This document shows positions 19,417 through 28,685 of a stretch of 64,000 nucleotides of DNA, one piece after another; the stretch's first letter is position 1, and every line of letters begins with the position of its first letter. The notes below the pieces were generated by a model that made no database searches, was not told the DNA's origin, and saw only the letters and a program-made list of their open reading frames with translations. A program made the position numbers and the translations under genes. Source of the stretch: Geodermatophilus sp. DSM 44513 (GTDB taxonomy: Bacteria; Actinomycetota; Actinomycetes; Mycobacteriales; Geodermatophilaceae); the NCBI RefSeq assembly GCF_032460525.1, contig NZ_CP135963.1, forward strand, positions 2,170,001 through 2,234,000. The letters are read 5' to 3'.

Positions 19417-20946
19417 TCAGCCGTTCCGGGGGAAGCCGAGGTCCAGGCCGCCGTGGCTGGGGTCCAGCCAGCGGGAGGTGATCACCTTGCCGCGGGTGTA
19501 GAAGTGCACGCCGTCGGCGCCGTGGGCGTGCGAGTCGCCGAACAGCGAGTTCTTCCACCCGCCGAAGGAGTAGTAGGCCATGGGGACGGGGATGGGCACG
19601 TTGACGCCGATCATCCCGACCTCCACCTCGTGCTGGAAGCGCCGTGCGGCACCGCCGTCGTTGGTGAAGACCGCGGTGCCGTTGCCGTACTCGTTGGCGT
19701 TGACCAGCGCGACGGCCTGCTCGTAGGTGTCCACCCGCAGCACCGACAGCACCGGGCCGAAGACCTCGTCGGTGTAGACGCTCATGTCCGGCGCCACCCG
19801 GTCCAGCAGGGTGGGGCCGAGCCAGAAGCCGTCCTCGGCGCCGTCGGGGGTCACCTGCCGGCCGTCGACGACGACGTCGGCGCCCTGCAGCTCGCCGGCG
19901 TCGACGTAGGAGGCCACCCGGTCGCGGTGCCGCCGGCTGATCAGCGGGCCCATGTCGCAGCCCTTGCGGCCGTCGCCGGTGCGCAGCGTGGCGGTGCGCC
20001 CGGCGATGCGGGCGACCAGGTCGTCGCCGATGCCGCCGACGGCGACCACCGCGCTGATCGCCATGCACCGCTCCCCGGCGGACCCGAACCCGGCGTTCAC
20101 CGCCGCGTCGGCGGCGAGGTCCAGGTCGGCGTCGGGCAGCACGACCATGTGGTTCTTCGCCCCGCCGAGGGCCTGCACGCGCTTGCCGTGCCGGGTGCCG
20201 GTCTCGTAGACGTGCCGGGCGACGGCGGTGGAGCCGACGAAGGAGACGGCCCTGACGTCGGGGTGCTCCAGGAGCCGGTCGACGGCGACCCGGTCGCCCT
20301 GGACGACGGTGAAGACGCCGTCGGGCAGGCCGGCCTCGGCCCACAGCTCGGCCAGCCAGACCGCGGCCGAGGGGTCCTGCTCGCTGGGCTTGAGGACGAC
20401 GGTGTTGCCGGTGGCGATGGCGATCGGGAAGAACCACATCGGGACCATCGCCGGGAAGTTGAACGGGCTGATCACCGCCACCGGGCCCAGCGGCTGGCGC
20501 ACGGAGTGCACGTCGACGCCGGTGGAGGCGTTCTCGGTGAACCCGCCGCGGACCAGCGAGGGCACGCCGCAGGCGTACTCGACGACCTCCTGGCCGCGGG
20601 AGACCTCGCCGAGGGCGTCGTCGAGGACCTTGCCGTGCTCGGCGGTGATGATCGCGGCCAGCTCGGGCTTGCGGGCGTTGAGCAGCTCGCGGAAGCGGAA
20701 CAGCATCGCGGTCCGCCGGGCCAGCGAGGTGTCCCGCCAGGCGAGGAAGGCGGCTGCCGCCGAGGCGACCGCGGCGTCGACCTCCTCGACGCCGGCCAGC
20801 GCGACGTGGCCGGTGACCTCGCCGGTCGCGGGGTCGGTCACCTCCCCGGTGCGGCCGCTGGCGCCCTCGCGGCGGGCGCCGTCGATCCAGTGCGGGATGT
20901 GCGGGGTCGTGCTGGGGGTCGTGCTGGGGGTCGTGGTGAGCGTCAC
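19417..20946 (-). CDS. mmsA: CoA-acylating methylmalonate-semialdehyde dehydrogenase
   Basis: A 509-residue aldehyde dehydrogenase. The MMSDH signatures are ISPFNFPAMVPMWFFP (about 159-174), ALGGAKNHMVV (259-269) and the catalytic C294 in GSAGERCMAIS. MMSDH enzymes lack the usual general-base glutamate and transfer the acyl group to CoA, turning methylmalonate semialdehyde into propionyl-CoA in valine and myo-inositol breakdown. The GTG at 20946 follows AGGAGG by 7 nt. The N-terminal TTPSTTPSTTP stretch is encoded by a short 12-bp tandem repeat and is not part of the fold. Confidence 0.93.
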   Translation of the reverse strand: MTLTTTPSTTPSTTPHIPHWIDGARREGASGRTGEVTDPATGEVTGHVALAGVEEVDAAVASAAAAFLAWRDTSLARRTAMLFRFRELLNARKPELAAIITAEHGKVLDDALGEVSRGQEVVEYACGVPSLVRGGFTENASTGVDVHSVRQPLGPVAVISPFNFPAMVPMWFFPIAIATGNTVVLKPSEQDPSAAVWLAELWAEAGLPDGVFTVVQGDRVAVDRLLEHPDVRAVSFVGSTAVARHVYETGTRHGKRVQALGGAKNHMVVLPDADLDLAADAAVNAGFGSAGERCMAISAVVAVGGIGDDLVARIAGRTATLRTGDGRKGCDMGPLISRRHRDRVASYVDAGELQGADVVVDGRQVTPDGAEDGFWLGPTLLDRVAPDMSVYTDEVFGPVLSVLRVDTYEQAVALVNANEYGNGTAVFTNDGGAARRFQHEVEVGMIGVNVPIPVPMAYYSFGGWKNSLFGDSHAHGADGVHFYTRGKVITSRWLDPSHGGLDLGFPRNG

Positions 20947-21052
20947 GGTGGGGCCTCCTGGAACGGCACGCGGGGCACGGACTGTGCGGCGCGGCCGGTC
21001 GGACGCGCGGGTCGTGGCCCCATCGAAGCCGATGCCGGCCGGGGCGGCGCGG

Positions 21053-21105
21053 CGTCGGTGGCGGTCGCGGTGGCGGTGGCGGTCGCGGTGTCGGTGGCGG
21101 CGGCG
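21053..21105 (+). repeat. low-complexity GGTGGC/GGTCGC tandem tract
   Basis: About 50 bp made of imperfect GCGGTG/GCGGTC hexamer units, directly before the RBS of the gene at 21118. It could be slippage-prone. No coding role; in one frame it reads Val-Ala repeats. Confidence 0.6.
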
Positions 21106-21117
21106 AGGATGGCCGGC

Positions 21118-21498
21118 ATGGCTGCCTTCTTCCTCCCGCGCGCCGGGGACGACGAGCAGGCCGAGCGGCTCTACGACGCCCTGGCCGAGTTCGCCGGGTG
21201 CGAGCCGGCGCCGCGGGCCCGGCGCGTGCAGGCGATCGCGTTCACCGCCGACGGCGTGGCCTGGGTGGCCGCGGTGGGGGAGGAGCTGCGCGGGTCGCGG
21301 ACGACGCAGCGGCTGCGCCGCGGCGAGCTGCTGGAGCACACCGAGGAGCTGTCGTCGTCCACCCGGGTGCTCGCCGTCTACCCGGGCACGCCGTTCACCG
21401 TGGTGACCGACGCCCAGCCGATCACCGGCGCGGCCTCGGAGTGGGCCAACCCGTTCACCGCCACCCCGGAGGAGGTGACCTGGTTCGACCCGGCGTGA
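21118..21498 (+). CDS. hypothetical protein (126 aa)
   Basis: A 126-residue protein beginning MAAFFLPRAGDDEQAERLY and continuing AIAFTADGVAWVAAVGEE, RLRRGELLEHTEEL, VLAVYPGTPFTVVTDA and ending EEVTWFDPA. The alternating strands and helices look like a small globular alpha/beta domain. GAGG lies 9 nt before ATG 21118; another ATG at 21109 is possible. No function recognised. It diverges from mmsA across the repeat tract. Confidence 0.7.
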   Translation: MAAFFLPRAGDDEQAERLYDALAEFAGCEPAPRARRVQAIAFTADGVAWVAAVGEELRGSRTTQRLRRGELLEHTEELSSSTRVLAVYPGTPFTVVTDAQPITGAASEWANPFTATPEEVTWFDPA

Positions 21499-21507
21499 GC
21501 CCGCCGG

Positions 21508-21891
21508 TCAGCGCACCCCGCCGGCGCCCCGCAGGCGGGCGTAGCCGACGGTGCCGAGCAGGAAGACGCCGCTGACCACGAGCAGCACCGCGCTGAAGGC
21601 GTTGACCAGGGGCAGGTCCACCCCGGCCAGCGCGGCGATCCCCAGGCCGACGAGCACCGCGGCGCACAGCACGGCGCCGACCGCCCGCCAGGGGCTGCGG
21701 GCCACCTCCTCGATGCCCTCGCGCGCCTTGTCCTTGGCGTAGTCCAGCGGCCGGCGCGCCCAGGCGAACTGGGTGGACAGCACCGCCAGGCCGGCGGCGA
21801 CCAGCACGAAGCCGGGCCCGGGCAGCACCAGCAGCGCGATCCCGGCCAGGGTCAGCAGCCCGCCGAGCACGGCGACGACCGTCTGTCGCAT
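21508..21891 (-). CDS. PGPGW-type membrane protein (TIGR02611-like)
   Basis: A 127-residue protein. Two hydrophobic segments flank LPGPGFVLVAAGLAVLSTQF, the core of putative transmembrane PGPGW proteins, followed by an amphipathic cytoplasmic stretch (RRPLDYAKDKAREGIEEVA) and two more membrane helices. The ATG at 21891 follows GGAGG. Role unknown; members are common small envelope proteins of Actinobacteria. Confidence 0.8.
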   Translation of the reverse strand: MRQTVVAVLGGLLTLAGIALLVLPGPGFVLVAAGLAVLSTQFAWARRPLDYAKDKAREGIEEVARSPWRAVGAVLCAAVLVGLGIAALAGVDLPLVNAFSAVLLVVSGVFLLGTVGYARLRGAGGVR

Positions 21892-21985
21892 CGAGGGGTC
21901 CTCCACGGCGTCGGTGCCGGCCGCCGAGCACGCGGCCGGTACCGCCAGGCTGCCCCGCCGGCGAGCCCGCCGTCCACCTCCCCGG

Positions 21986-23437
21986 TCAGGGGGTGGCGGT
22001 CGGCCGCCGGTGGTGCGGGCTGTCCGGGTTGAGCAGGGAGTGGCGGCGGCCGTAGGCGACGTAGACGACCAGCCCGATGACCAGCCAGGCGCCGAAGCGC
22101 GCCCAGGTCTCCCACGGCAGCTGCACCATCAGGAACAGCGAGCAGAGGACGCCGAACGCGGGGACCACCGGCATGAGCGGCAGCCGGAAGGAGCGGGGGG
22201 CGTCGGGCCGGGTGTAGCGGAACAGGATGACCGCCAGGCACACGACGACGAACGCCGACAGGATGCCGATGTTCGTCAGGTCCGCCACGGCGCGGATCGG
22301 GAAGACGCCGGCGAGCAGGGCCGCGCCGATGCCGGCGATCCAGGTGACCCGCTGCGGGGTGCCGTTGCGGTCCACCCCGGCGAACCACCGGGGCAGCAGG
22401 CCGTCGCGGCTCATGGCGAACCACACCCGGGTGACCCCGAGCAGGAAGGTCAGCATGACGGTGAGGATGGACAGCACGGCGAACACCGAGATGACGCCGG
22501 CGACCACCGGCAGGCCGACGCTGGTGAAGGCCGAGGCGAAGCCGGCGGTCGGGTCGATCTCCCGGTAGTCCTGCATGCCGGTGAGCACCAGCGTGGCCGC
22601 CACGTAGAGCACCATCGCGACGACCAGGGACAGGACGATCGCCCGGGGCATGTGCCGCCTGCCGTCCTCGGCCTCCTCGGCCGCGGTGCTCATGGCGTCG
22701 TAGCCGAACACCGCGAAGAAGACGGTGGCCGCGCCGGTGAGCACCGGGCCGAAGCCTGCGGGCAGGAACGGGTCGTAGTTCCCGGTGTCGACGTAGAAGA
22801 CGCCCAGGCCGATGATGAACAGGATCAGCGCGATCTTGACCGCCACGGCCACCAGCTCGAAGCGGCCGAAGGTGCGGGTCCCGCGGCTGAGGATGACGGT
22901 GACCAGCAGGCAGATGACGACGGCGGGCACGTTGACCACCCCGCCCTCCTCGGCCGACGCGGTGAGCGCGGCGGGCAGGGTCACGCCGAAGCCGTCGAGG
23001 AACGCCGCCAGGTAGCCGGAGATGCCGATCGCCACCACGGCGACGATGGCGATGTACTCCAGCAGCAGGTCCCAGCCGATGAACCACGCGACGACCTCGC
23101 CGAGGGCCACGTAGCCGTAGGTGTAGGCGGAGCCCGCACGCGGGACCATCCCGGCGAACTCCGCGTAGGACAGCGCCGCGGCCGCCGACGCCAGGCCGGC
23201 GACGAGGAAGGCGATGAGCACGGCCGGCCCCACGCCGGGGTTCTCCTCGTCCCCGGCGGCGACCAGCCCGGCGAGGGAGAAGATGCCGACGCCGATGATG
23301 CCGCCGACGCCGATGGCGGTCAGCTGCCACAGGCCCAGGCTCTTGGCCAGCGTGCCCGCCCCGCCGCCCGCGTCGTCCTCGCCCACCTGCTCGACCGGCA
23401 TGCGCCGCAGGACGGAGTGCCGGGCCCGATCGCTCAT
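21986..23437 (-). CDS. APC-family amino acid permease (cationic amino acid transporter type)
   Basis: A 483-residue protein with about 12 membrane helices. The first helix holds GVGGIIGVGIFSLAG, the unwound substrate-binding motif of APC transporters, and SYAEFAGMVPRAGSAYTY follows, typical of the CAT/YfnA group. It should import amino acids by proton symport or exchange; specificity cannot be assigned. The ATG at 23437 follows GAGGGGAC. The next gene upstream, an MBL protein, is co-directional 65 bp away. Confidence 0.92.
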   Translation of the reverse strand: MSDRARHSVLRRMPVEQVGEDDAGGGAGTLAKSLGLWQLTAIGVGGIIGVGIFSLAGLVAAGDEENPGVGPAVLIAFLVAGLASAAAALSYAEFAGMVPRAGSAYTYGYVALGEVVAWFIGWDLLLEYIAIVAVVAIGISGYLAAFLDGFGVTLPAALTASAEEGGVVNVPAVVICLLVTVILSRGTRTFGRFELVAVAVKIALILFIIGLGVFYVDTGNYDPFLPAGFGPVLTGAATVFFAVFGYDAMSTAAEEAEDGRRHMPRAIVLSLVVAMVLYVAATLVLTGMQDYREIDPTAGFASAFTSVGLPVVAGVISVFAVLSILTVMLTFLLGVTRVWFAMSRDGLLPRWFAGVDRNGTPQRVTWIAGIGAALLAGVFPIRAVADLTNIGILSAFVVVCLAVILFRYTRPDAPRSFRLPLMPVVPAFGVLCSLFLMVQLPWETWARFGAWLVIGLVVYVAYGRRHSLLNPDSPHHRRPTATP

Positions 23438-23502
23438 GCTGTCCCCTCGGGAGTGGTGGCCCCCTGGCGCGCCGTCGACGGCCCGTCCCGGGGGACGGCG
23501 GC

Positions 23503-24267
23503 TCAGGCCGGCTGCAGGCGGTCGGCGAGCCCGGCGGCGGTGAAGGCGGCGACGACCTCGTCGCGGCCCTCGCTGAAGTGCGCCCAGCTGTCGCAGTGGG
23601 CGACCACGACGCGGCGGGCGCCGAGCAGCGCGGCGGCCTCCGCGGCCCCCGCGCCGTCGACGGTGAGCAGCGCGCCGTCGAACAGCGCGGTGCGGGCGGC
23701 ACCGGCGAACAGCAGCGCGGTGTCCACCGGCCCGGCCCGCCCGGCGATCTCCCGGACGACGTCCAGCGCGGCGTTGTCCCCGCTGACGTGCACGGTCGGC
23801 AGGCCCTCGGCGGTGAGCAGGAAGCCGACGACCTCCCCGGTGACCGGCTCGCAGCCCTCCGGCCCGTGCCGGGCCGGCGTCGCCGTCACGGTCACCGGGC
23901 CACCGTCCGGCCGGGGCAGCTGCACCGACTCCCAGGGGGCCAGCCCGCGGACGCCGCCGCCCAGGCGCGCGGCGGCGCTGCGGGTGGTCAGCACGACGGG
24001 GACGTCGGCGAGCAGGGCGCGGCCGGAGGTGTCGAGGTTGTCCGGGTGCTGGTCGTGGGAGAGCAGCACCACGTCCAGCGCACCGAGGTCGGCCGGGCCG
24101 GCGGCCGGCGGGGCGGTCTTGGTGAGCACCCGGCCCCCGCCGAGCGGGTACTCGCCCGGGCCGTCGAAGGTCGGGTCGGTGAGCACGCGCAGCCCGCCGT
24201 AGCCGATCAGCACGGTCGGCCCGCCGAGGACGCGCACGGGCACCTGCTCGTCGGCGGCGTCGGTCAC
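23503..24267 (-). CDS. MBL-fold metallo-hydrolase, UlaG/RomA-like
   Basis: A 254-residue beta-lactamase-fold protein. The metal motif is SHDQHPDNLD (an HxxxHxDN form), with GDN later (HVSGDNAAL) and a C-terminal histidine in VVVAHCDSWAHFSEGRDE. The layout fits the UlaG-like lactonase/phosphodiesterase branch. Substrate unknown. The GTG at 24267 is preceded by GAGG; a second GTG at 24279 is possible. One copy of the CCGTTATCCC motif lies about 85 bp upstream. Confidence 0.85.
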   Translation of the reverse strand: MTDAADEQVPVRVLGGPTVLIGYGGLRVLTDPTFDGPGEYPLGGGRVLTKTAPPAAGPADLGALDVVLLSHDQHPDNLDTSGRALLADVPVVLTTRSAAARLGGGVRGLAPWESVQLPRPDGGPVTVTATPARHGPEGCEPVTGEVVGFLLTAEGLPTVHVSGDNAALDVVREIAGRAGPVDTALLFAGAARTALFDGALLTVDGAGAAEAAALLGARRVVVAHCDSWAHFSEGRDEVVAAFTAAGLADRLQPA

Positions 24268-24350
24268 TCGGCACCTCACGGGGTCGGCGGCGGCTGTGCG
24301 CCGGGCAGTCTGCCAGGAGCGCCGCCTGCCCGCCTCCCGGCCTGGCTCGA

Positions 24351-24360
24351 CCGTTATCCC
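24351..24360. repeat. intergenic motif copy A (CCGTTATCCC)
   Basis: CCGTTATCCC followed by TCACAC. One of five copies in the window; this one matches the 10-bp core only. It lies upstream of the MBL gene and downstream of the Rv1733c-like gene. Confidence 0.5.
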
Positions 24361-24400
24361 TCACACAGCAACCAGCAGGGACAGGGACCACCCCGGGCGG

Positions 24401-24991
24401 TCAGGGGACGCGGCGGCTCCAGGTGGGCTCGACCCGGGCCCACCCGCGCGTCCAGTACCGGTCCCTCCGGCGCTCCAGCAGCCGGCACAGCGCGGCGTGC
24501 AGGAGGACGACGGCGCTCAGGGTGCCGCCCCACCCGACGCCGACCAGGACCAGCGTGCTGCGCCGGACCTCCGCGGACGTCATCGGCTCGTCGGTGCGGC
24601 GGCCCTCGGCGGTGGTCCACAGCGTCAGGGTGTCCCCGGCGCGGGTGGCCGGGGAGGCGGGGACGGCACCGGTCACCGGCTCCCCGGCGGGGGAGGTCCA
24701 CCGCGCCGGGACGGGGACGCGCAGCCGCGGCGGGGCCTCCCGCGGGGCCACCGCGTCGGCGGTCGCGACGGCGGTCACCCGGGTGCGCTCCTCGGCCTGC
24801 GCCCGGGCCCGGGCGTCGAGGTCGGACCGGACCGCGGTGCCCACGGCGAGCGCGACCGGCACGGACAGCAGCACGACCAGCAGCACGAGCAGCCGGGACA
24901 CGCACTCCGCGGTGTCGACGCCGCGCTTCAGCGGTCCGGAGCCGAGGGTGAGCCGGCGGAGACGGCGGGCGAGCGGACCGGAGGGCGCCAC
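24401..24991 (-). CDS. Rv1733c-family membrane protein
   Basis: A 196-residue protein with two membrane helices (about residues 33-53 and 147-168) flanking an extracytoplasmic domain. The pattern RGVDTAECVSRLL, then AVGTAVRSDLDARARAQAEERTRV, and a C-terminal LLERRRDRYWTRGWARVEPTWSRR is characteristic of the Rv1733c family. Function unknown; the mycobacterial member is a dormancy-regulated antigen. GTG 24991 is chosen because GAGGAGG precedes it by 7 nt. Confidence 0.85.
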   Translation of the reverse strand: MAPSGPLARRLRRLTLGSGPLKRGVDTAECVSRLLVLLVVLLSVPVALAVGTAVRSDLDARARAQAEERTRVTAVATADAVAPREAPPRLRVPVPARWTSPAGEPVTGAVPASPATRAGDTLTLWTTAEGRRTDEPMTSAEVRRSTLVLVGVGWGGTLSAVVLLHAALCRLLERRRDRYWTRGWARVEPTWSRRVP

Positions 24992-25125
24992 GGCACCGCC
25001 TCCTCGTCGTCCGCGCGGACCCCTGCAGCGTGCACCCGGGCACCCGTGGTCGGGAAGGGGTGCGGGTCCGCCGCCGGGCCCATCGTGGCAGGTGGGGGCG
25101 GGAGCCGCCGTCCGGCCGCGTGCGC

Positions 25126-26109
25126 TCAGGCCGCGGCCGGCGCCGCGGCCGCGGACCACGCGCGCAGCCGGGCGAACCCCTCGTCCAGGCCCACCCGCGG
25201 CGCCCACCCCAGGGCCGCGCGGGTCCGGCGCTGGTCGAACCAGTGCGCGGTGGCCAGCTGCTCGGCCAGGAACCGGGTCATCGGCGGGGTCGACCGCCGG
25301 CGGGACACCGCCCACACCGCCTCCACCGCGGCACCGGCCGCGTACGCCGCGGCGAACGGCGCCCGGCCGCGCGGCCCGGGCACCCCCGCGGCCCGGCACA
25401 GCCGGTGCAGCACCTCCGCCACCGGGCGCGGTTGCCCGTTGGACACCACCAGGGCCTCCCCGTGCACCGGCCCGCAGGCGTCCACGGCGGCCACCAGGGC
25501 GCTCGCGGCGTCGTCGACGTAGGTGGTGTCGATCAGCGCCGCGCCCGAGCCGATGACCGGCAGCCGCCCGGCGCGCGCCCGCGCCACGATTCGCCCGACC
25601 AGCTGGGCGTCGCCCGGGCCCCACACCAGGTGGGGGCGGACGGCGAGCACGGCCAGGGCGGGGGAGTCCGCGGCGAGCGCGTCCAGCTCGGCCACGGCCT
25701 TGGAGCGGGAGTAGCGCCCGCGGGCGCGGTCCGGGTCGGCCGGCCCGGCACCGACCCCCACCAGCGCGGTGCCGGCGTGCGCCACCGACGGGGAGGAGAC
25801 GTGCACCAGCCGGCCTACGCCCCCGGCGCGGCAGGCCTCCACCACGGCGCGGGTGCCGGCGATGTTGGCCGAGGCGTACTCCGCCCACGGCCCGGTGACG
25901 TCGACCTTCGCGGCCAGGTGCAGCACGGCGTCCTGCCCGCGGGCGGCACGCCGCACGACGGCCGGGTCGGCGACGTCGCCGAGCACCTCCCGGCACGGCA
26001 GGCCGGCCGTCCGGCGCTGTAGCACGGTGACCTCGTCGCCGCGGTCGAGCAGCGCGCCGGCGGTGGCCCGGCCGAGCATCCCGCTCGCCCCGGTGACCAG
26101 CACCCTCAC
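25126..26109 (-). CDS. oleD: OleD, NAD(P)-dependent 2-alkyl-3-ketoacid reductase of olefin synthesis
   Basis: A 327-residue short-chain (extended) dehydrogenase of the 3-beta-HSD type. The N-terminal Rossmann motif is TGASGMLG, and the catalytic Tyr/Lys are in RYSRSKAVAE. In the ole pathway OleD reduces the 2-alkyl-3-ketoacid made by OleA to the hydroxy acid that OleC closes to a beta-lactone. Its GTG (26109) overlaps the oleBC stop as GTGA. Assignment rests as much on the operon (oleA-oleBC-oleD) as on sequence, because the SDR family is broad. Confidence 0.9.
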   Translation of the reverse strand: MRVLVTGASGMLGRATAGALLDRGDEVTVLQRRTAGLPCREVLGDVADPAVVRRAARGQDAVLHLAAKVDVTGPWAEYASANIAGTRAVVEACRAGGVGRLVHVSSPSVAHAGTALVGVGAGPADPDRARGRYSRSKAVAELDALAADSPALAVLAVRPHLVWGPGDAQLVGRIVARARAGRLPVIGSGAALIDTTYVDDAASALVAAVDACGPVHGEALVVSNGQPRPVAEVLHRLCRAAGVPGPRGRAPFAAAYAAGAAVEAVWAVSRRRSTPPMTRFLAEQLATAHWFDQRRTRAALGWAPRVGLDEGFARLRAWSAAAAPAAA

Positions 26110-28685
26110 GGCCGGCGGGCGCCGGCCAGCAGCGCGGCGGCCCGGCGGGCGACCTCGGCGCGGTCCACCTTCGACTGGTGGCGGACGTCCACCGGCAGCC
26201 GCCCGGCGAGGAGCACCGCGGCGACCTCCGTGCCGGCGGCGGCGCGCACCGCGTCGGCGAGGTCCGTGCCGGCCAGCCGCAGCCGGTCCGGGCGGCGGCC
26301 GGCCGCCGCCCCGTCGGCCGGGACGACGACCACCACGAGGACCTGCGCGCCGGCCGGGCCCACGCCGACGGCCGCGGCGGCGGTGACGCCGGGCACCCGC
26401 TCCACCCGCTGCTCGACGCCGACGGGGGTGACCGGGCCGGCGGCGGTGGTGACGACGTGCGGCAGGCGGCCCTCGACCCACAGCCGACCCTCGGCGTCCA
26501 GGTGCCCGACGTCGCCGGTGCGGTGCCAGCCCGGGTCCCGGGACGCGGCGCGCTCCAGCACCCACACCGCGTCGTAGCGGTCCTTGACGTGCGCGGCCCG
26601 CACGCACACCTCGCCGGTCGTGCCGGGGGCGTCGGTGAGCGGGCCGTCGGCCGCGCCGGCCGGGGACAGCGGGCTGACCCGGACGTCGACACCGGGCAGC
26701 GGCCGGCCCACGCAGACGCCGTCGCCGTCGCCGGCGGCCTCGATCTGCGCCAGCGACACGTCGGTGACCGGGAGGGCCTCGGTCATCCCGTAGGGCGTGT
26801 GCGCCGCGGCGTGAGGCAGCACCTCCCGCAGCCCGCGCAGCAGGGCGGCCGGGACCGGTGCCCCGGCCGACATCAGCAGCCGGACCCGGCCGAGCGCGGC
26901 CCGCCGGTCGTCACCGAGGTCCGCGGCGGTGGCCGCGACCCGCCGCAGCGCCGCCGGCGAGGCGAACACCACCGTGGCGTCGACGGCGGCCACGGCGTCG
27001 GCCAGCGCGGTGGCGGTCAGCGACCCCGGGGCGGTGACGTCGACGTCGGGCACCGCCGAGCCGATGCCCAGGCCCGGGCCGAGGATGGCGAACGGCGCGA
27101 ACGCGGCCACCAGCCGGTCGGTGTCGGCCAGGCGGTAGGTGGCGGCCACCAGGTCCAGCTGGGCGGCGGCCTGGCGGTGGGTGTAGACGACGCCCTTGGC
27201 CGGGCCGGTCGCCCCGGAGGTGAACAGCACGGCGCAGTCGGTGTCCACCGGCGGCTCGGCCGGCGCGGGCGACGTCCGGCCGAGGACCTCCAGCCCGGCC
27301 AGGGTGTGCCCGGCCCGCAGCACCCGCCGCGCGGCCGGGGTCAGGTGCCCGGCGGCGACCCGGGTGCCGGGCAGCCCCATCAGCCGCGCCGCGGCCAGCC
27401 CGCGCGCGCTGCCGACGACGTGGTCGACGGCCGCGCTGCGCAGGGCGCGGCGCATGCCGGCCAGGCCCAGGCCCTTGTCCGCGACGACGACCACGGCGCC
27501 GGCGCGCCAGAGCGCGTACACCGCGGCGGTGAGGTCGGCCGAGGGCTCCACGAGCAGCGCCACCCGGTGCCCGGGGCGGACCCCGGACGCCGCGAGCCCG
27601 GCGGCCAGGTCGCCCACCCGGCGGGCCAGTCGCGACCAGCTGACCGTGGCGCCGCCGACCTCGACCACGGCAGGCGTCGCGTCGTCCGCGCGCCGGTCCA
27701 GGGCCGACCACAGCCGGCGCCCGGCGTCCCCGGCCGGCCGGGCCGCCACCGAGGCGTGTCCTGTGTCGTGCCCGGCGTCGAGGTCGGCCACCCACTGGGC
27801 GACCGCGCCGGCGTACCCGGGCGCGTCCTCGGGCAGCAGGTGGGAGGCGCCCTCGTAGCGGTGCAGCCGGGCCTGCGGCAGCCGGCGGCGCAGGTCGGTC
27901 AGGTAGCGCTCGCCGAAGACCGGGTCGCGCGGGCCCCACAGCAGCAGCGCCGGGACGTCGAGGGTGCGCACTCCCTCGGCGATCGCCTCCTGCACCGGCC
28001 GGGAGGGGTGGTCGGGGGCGAAGGGGATGTCGGCCACGAAGTCCCCGACGGCGTGCCGCCGCGCCGGCGACCGGTAGGGAGCGGCGAAGGCGTCCCGGAC
28101 CCCGGGGGGCAGCGCCGGGCGGGACAGCGCCGTGGTGGCCCGGACGAACACCGGGGTGCCGACGGTGACCGCCGCGCGCACCCCGGGGGCGTTGGCCAGC
28201 CGGATCAGCGCCGGGCCCAGGTCGCCCGGCGGCATGGCGACGGCGGTGTTGGTCAGGACGACGCCGCGCAGCTGCGCGCGGTGCGCCAGCGCCCAGCCCA
28301 GGGAGATGACCCCGCCCCAGTCGTGCCCGACGGTGACCACCGGGCCGGTGACGCCCAGCGCGGCGGTCAGGTCGCCGAGGTCGGCCACCCGCTGCGCCAG
28401 CGACCGCGGACCGGCCGGGCGGTCGGAGAAGCCCATGCCGAGCTGGTCAGGGGCGACCACCCGCCAGCCCGGCGGCGCGGCGGCCACCAGCCGGCGCCAC
28501 AGGTAGGACCAGGTGGGGTTGCCGTGCACGCACAGCAGCGTGCCCACCGGGTCGCGGACCCCGTTGTCGAGGAGGTGCCAGCAGTGCTCGACGCCCTCGC
28601 TGTCGCGGACCCGCACCGTGCGGGACCAGGAGGGGTCCAGCCCGGGGAGGGCGGTCGGGACGATCGCCGCGTCGGCCGCCCTCAC
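26106..28685 (-). CDS. oleBC: OleBC fusion: beta-lactone decarboxylase plus beta-lactone synthetase
   Basis: An 859-residue two-domain protein. Residues about 1-300 are an alpha/beta hydrolase of the haloalkane-dehalogenase type (OleB): HGNPTW oxyanion region, nucleophile D122 in GHDWGG, acid D254 in GPRDPVF, base H282 in ASHLLPED. Residues about 315-859 are an AMP-binding enzyme (OleC) with FTSGATGPAKGVVYTH (488-503) and WHRTGDVGHLD. OleC converts the 2-alkyl-3-hydroxy acid to a beta-lactone with ATP; OleB decarboxylates it to the cis-olefin. Fused OleBC proteins are known in Actinobacteria. GTG 28685 overlaps the oleA stop as GTGA, and the 3' end overlaps oleD likewise. The longer in-frame reading into oleA is a shadow. 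Confidence 0.93.
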   Translation of the reverse strand: MRAADAAIVPTALPGLDPSWSRTVRVRDSEGVEHCWHLLDNGVRDPVGTLLCVHGNPTWSYLWRRLVAAAPPGWRVVAPDQLGMGFSDRPAGPRSLAQRVADLGDLTAALGVTGPVVTVGHDWGGVISLGWALAHRAQLRGVVLTNTAVAMPPGDLGPALIRLANAPGVRAAVTVGTPVFVRATTALSRPALPPGVRDAFAAPYRSPARRHAVGDFVADIPFAPDHPSRPVQEAIAEGVRTLDVPALLLWGPRDPVFGERYLTDLRRRLPQARLHRYEGASHLLPEDAPGYAGAVAQWVADLDAGHDTGHASVAARPAGDAGRRLWSALDRRADDATPAVVEVGGATVSWSRLARRVGDLAAGLAASGVRPGHRVALLVEPSADLTAAVYALWRAGAVVVVADKGLGLAGMRRALRSAAVDHVVGSARGLAAARLMGLPGTRVAAGHLTPAARRVLRAGHTLAGLEVLGRTSPAPAEPPVDTDCAVLFTSGATGPAKGVVYTHRQAAAQLDLVAATYRLADTDRLVAAFAPFAILGPGLGIGSAVPDVDVTAPGSLTATALADAVAAVDATVVFASPAALRRVAATAADLGDDRRAALGRVRLLMSAGAPVPAALLRGLREVLPHAAAHTPYGMTEALPVTDVSLAQIEAAGDGDGVCVGRPLPGVDVRVSPLSPAGAADGPLTDAPGTTGEVCVRAAHVKDRYDAVWVLERAASRDPGWHRTGDVGHLDAEGRLWVEGRLPHVVTTAAGPVTPVGVEQRVERVPGVTAAAAVGVGPAGAQVLVVVVVPADGAAAGRRPDRLRLAGTDLADAVRAAAGTEVAAVLLAGRLPVDVRHQSKVDRAEVARRAAALLAGARRP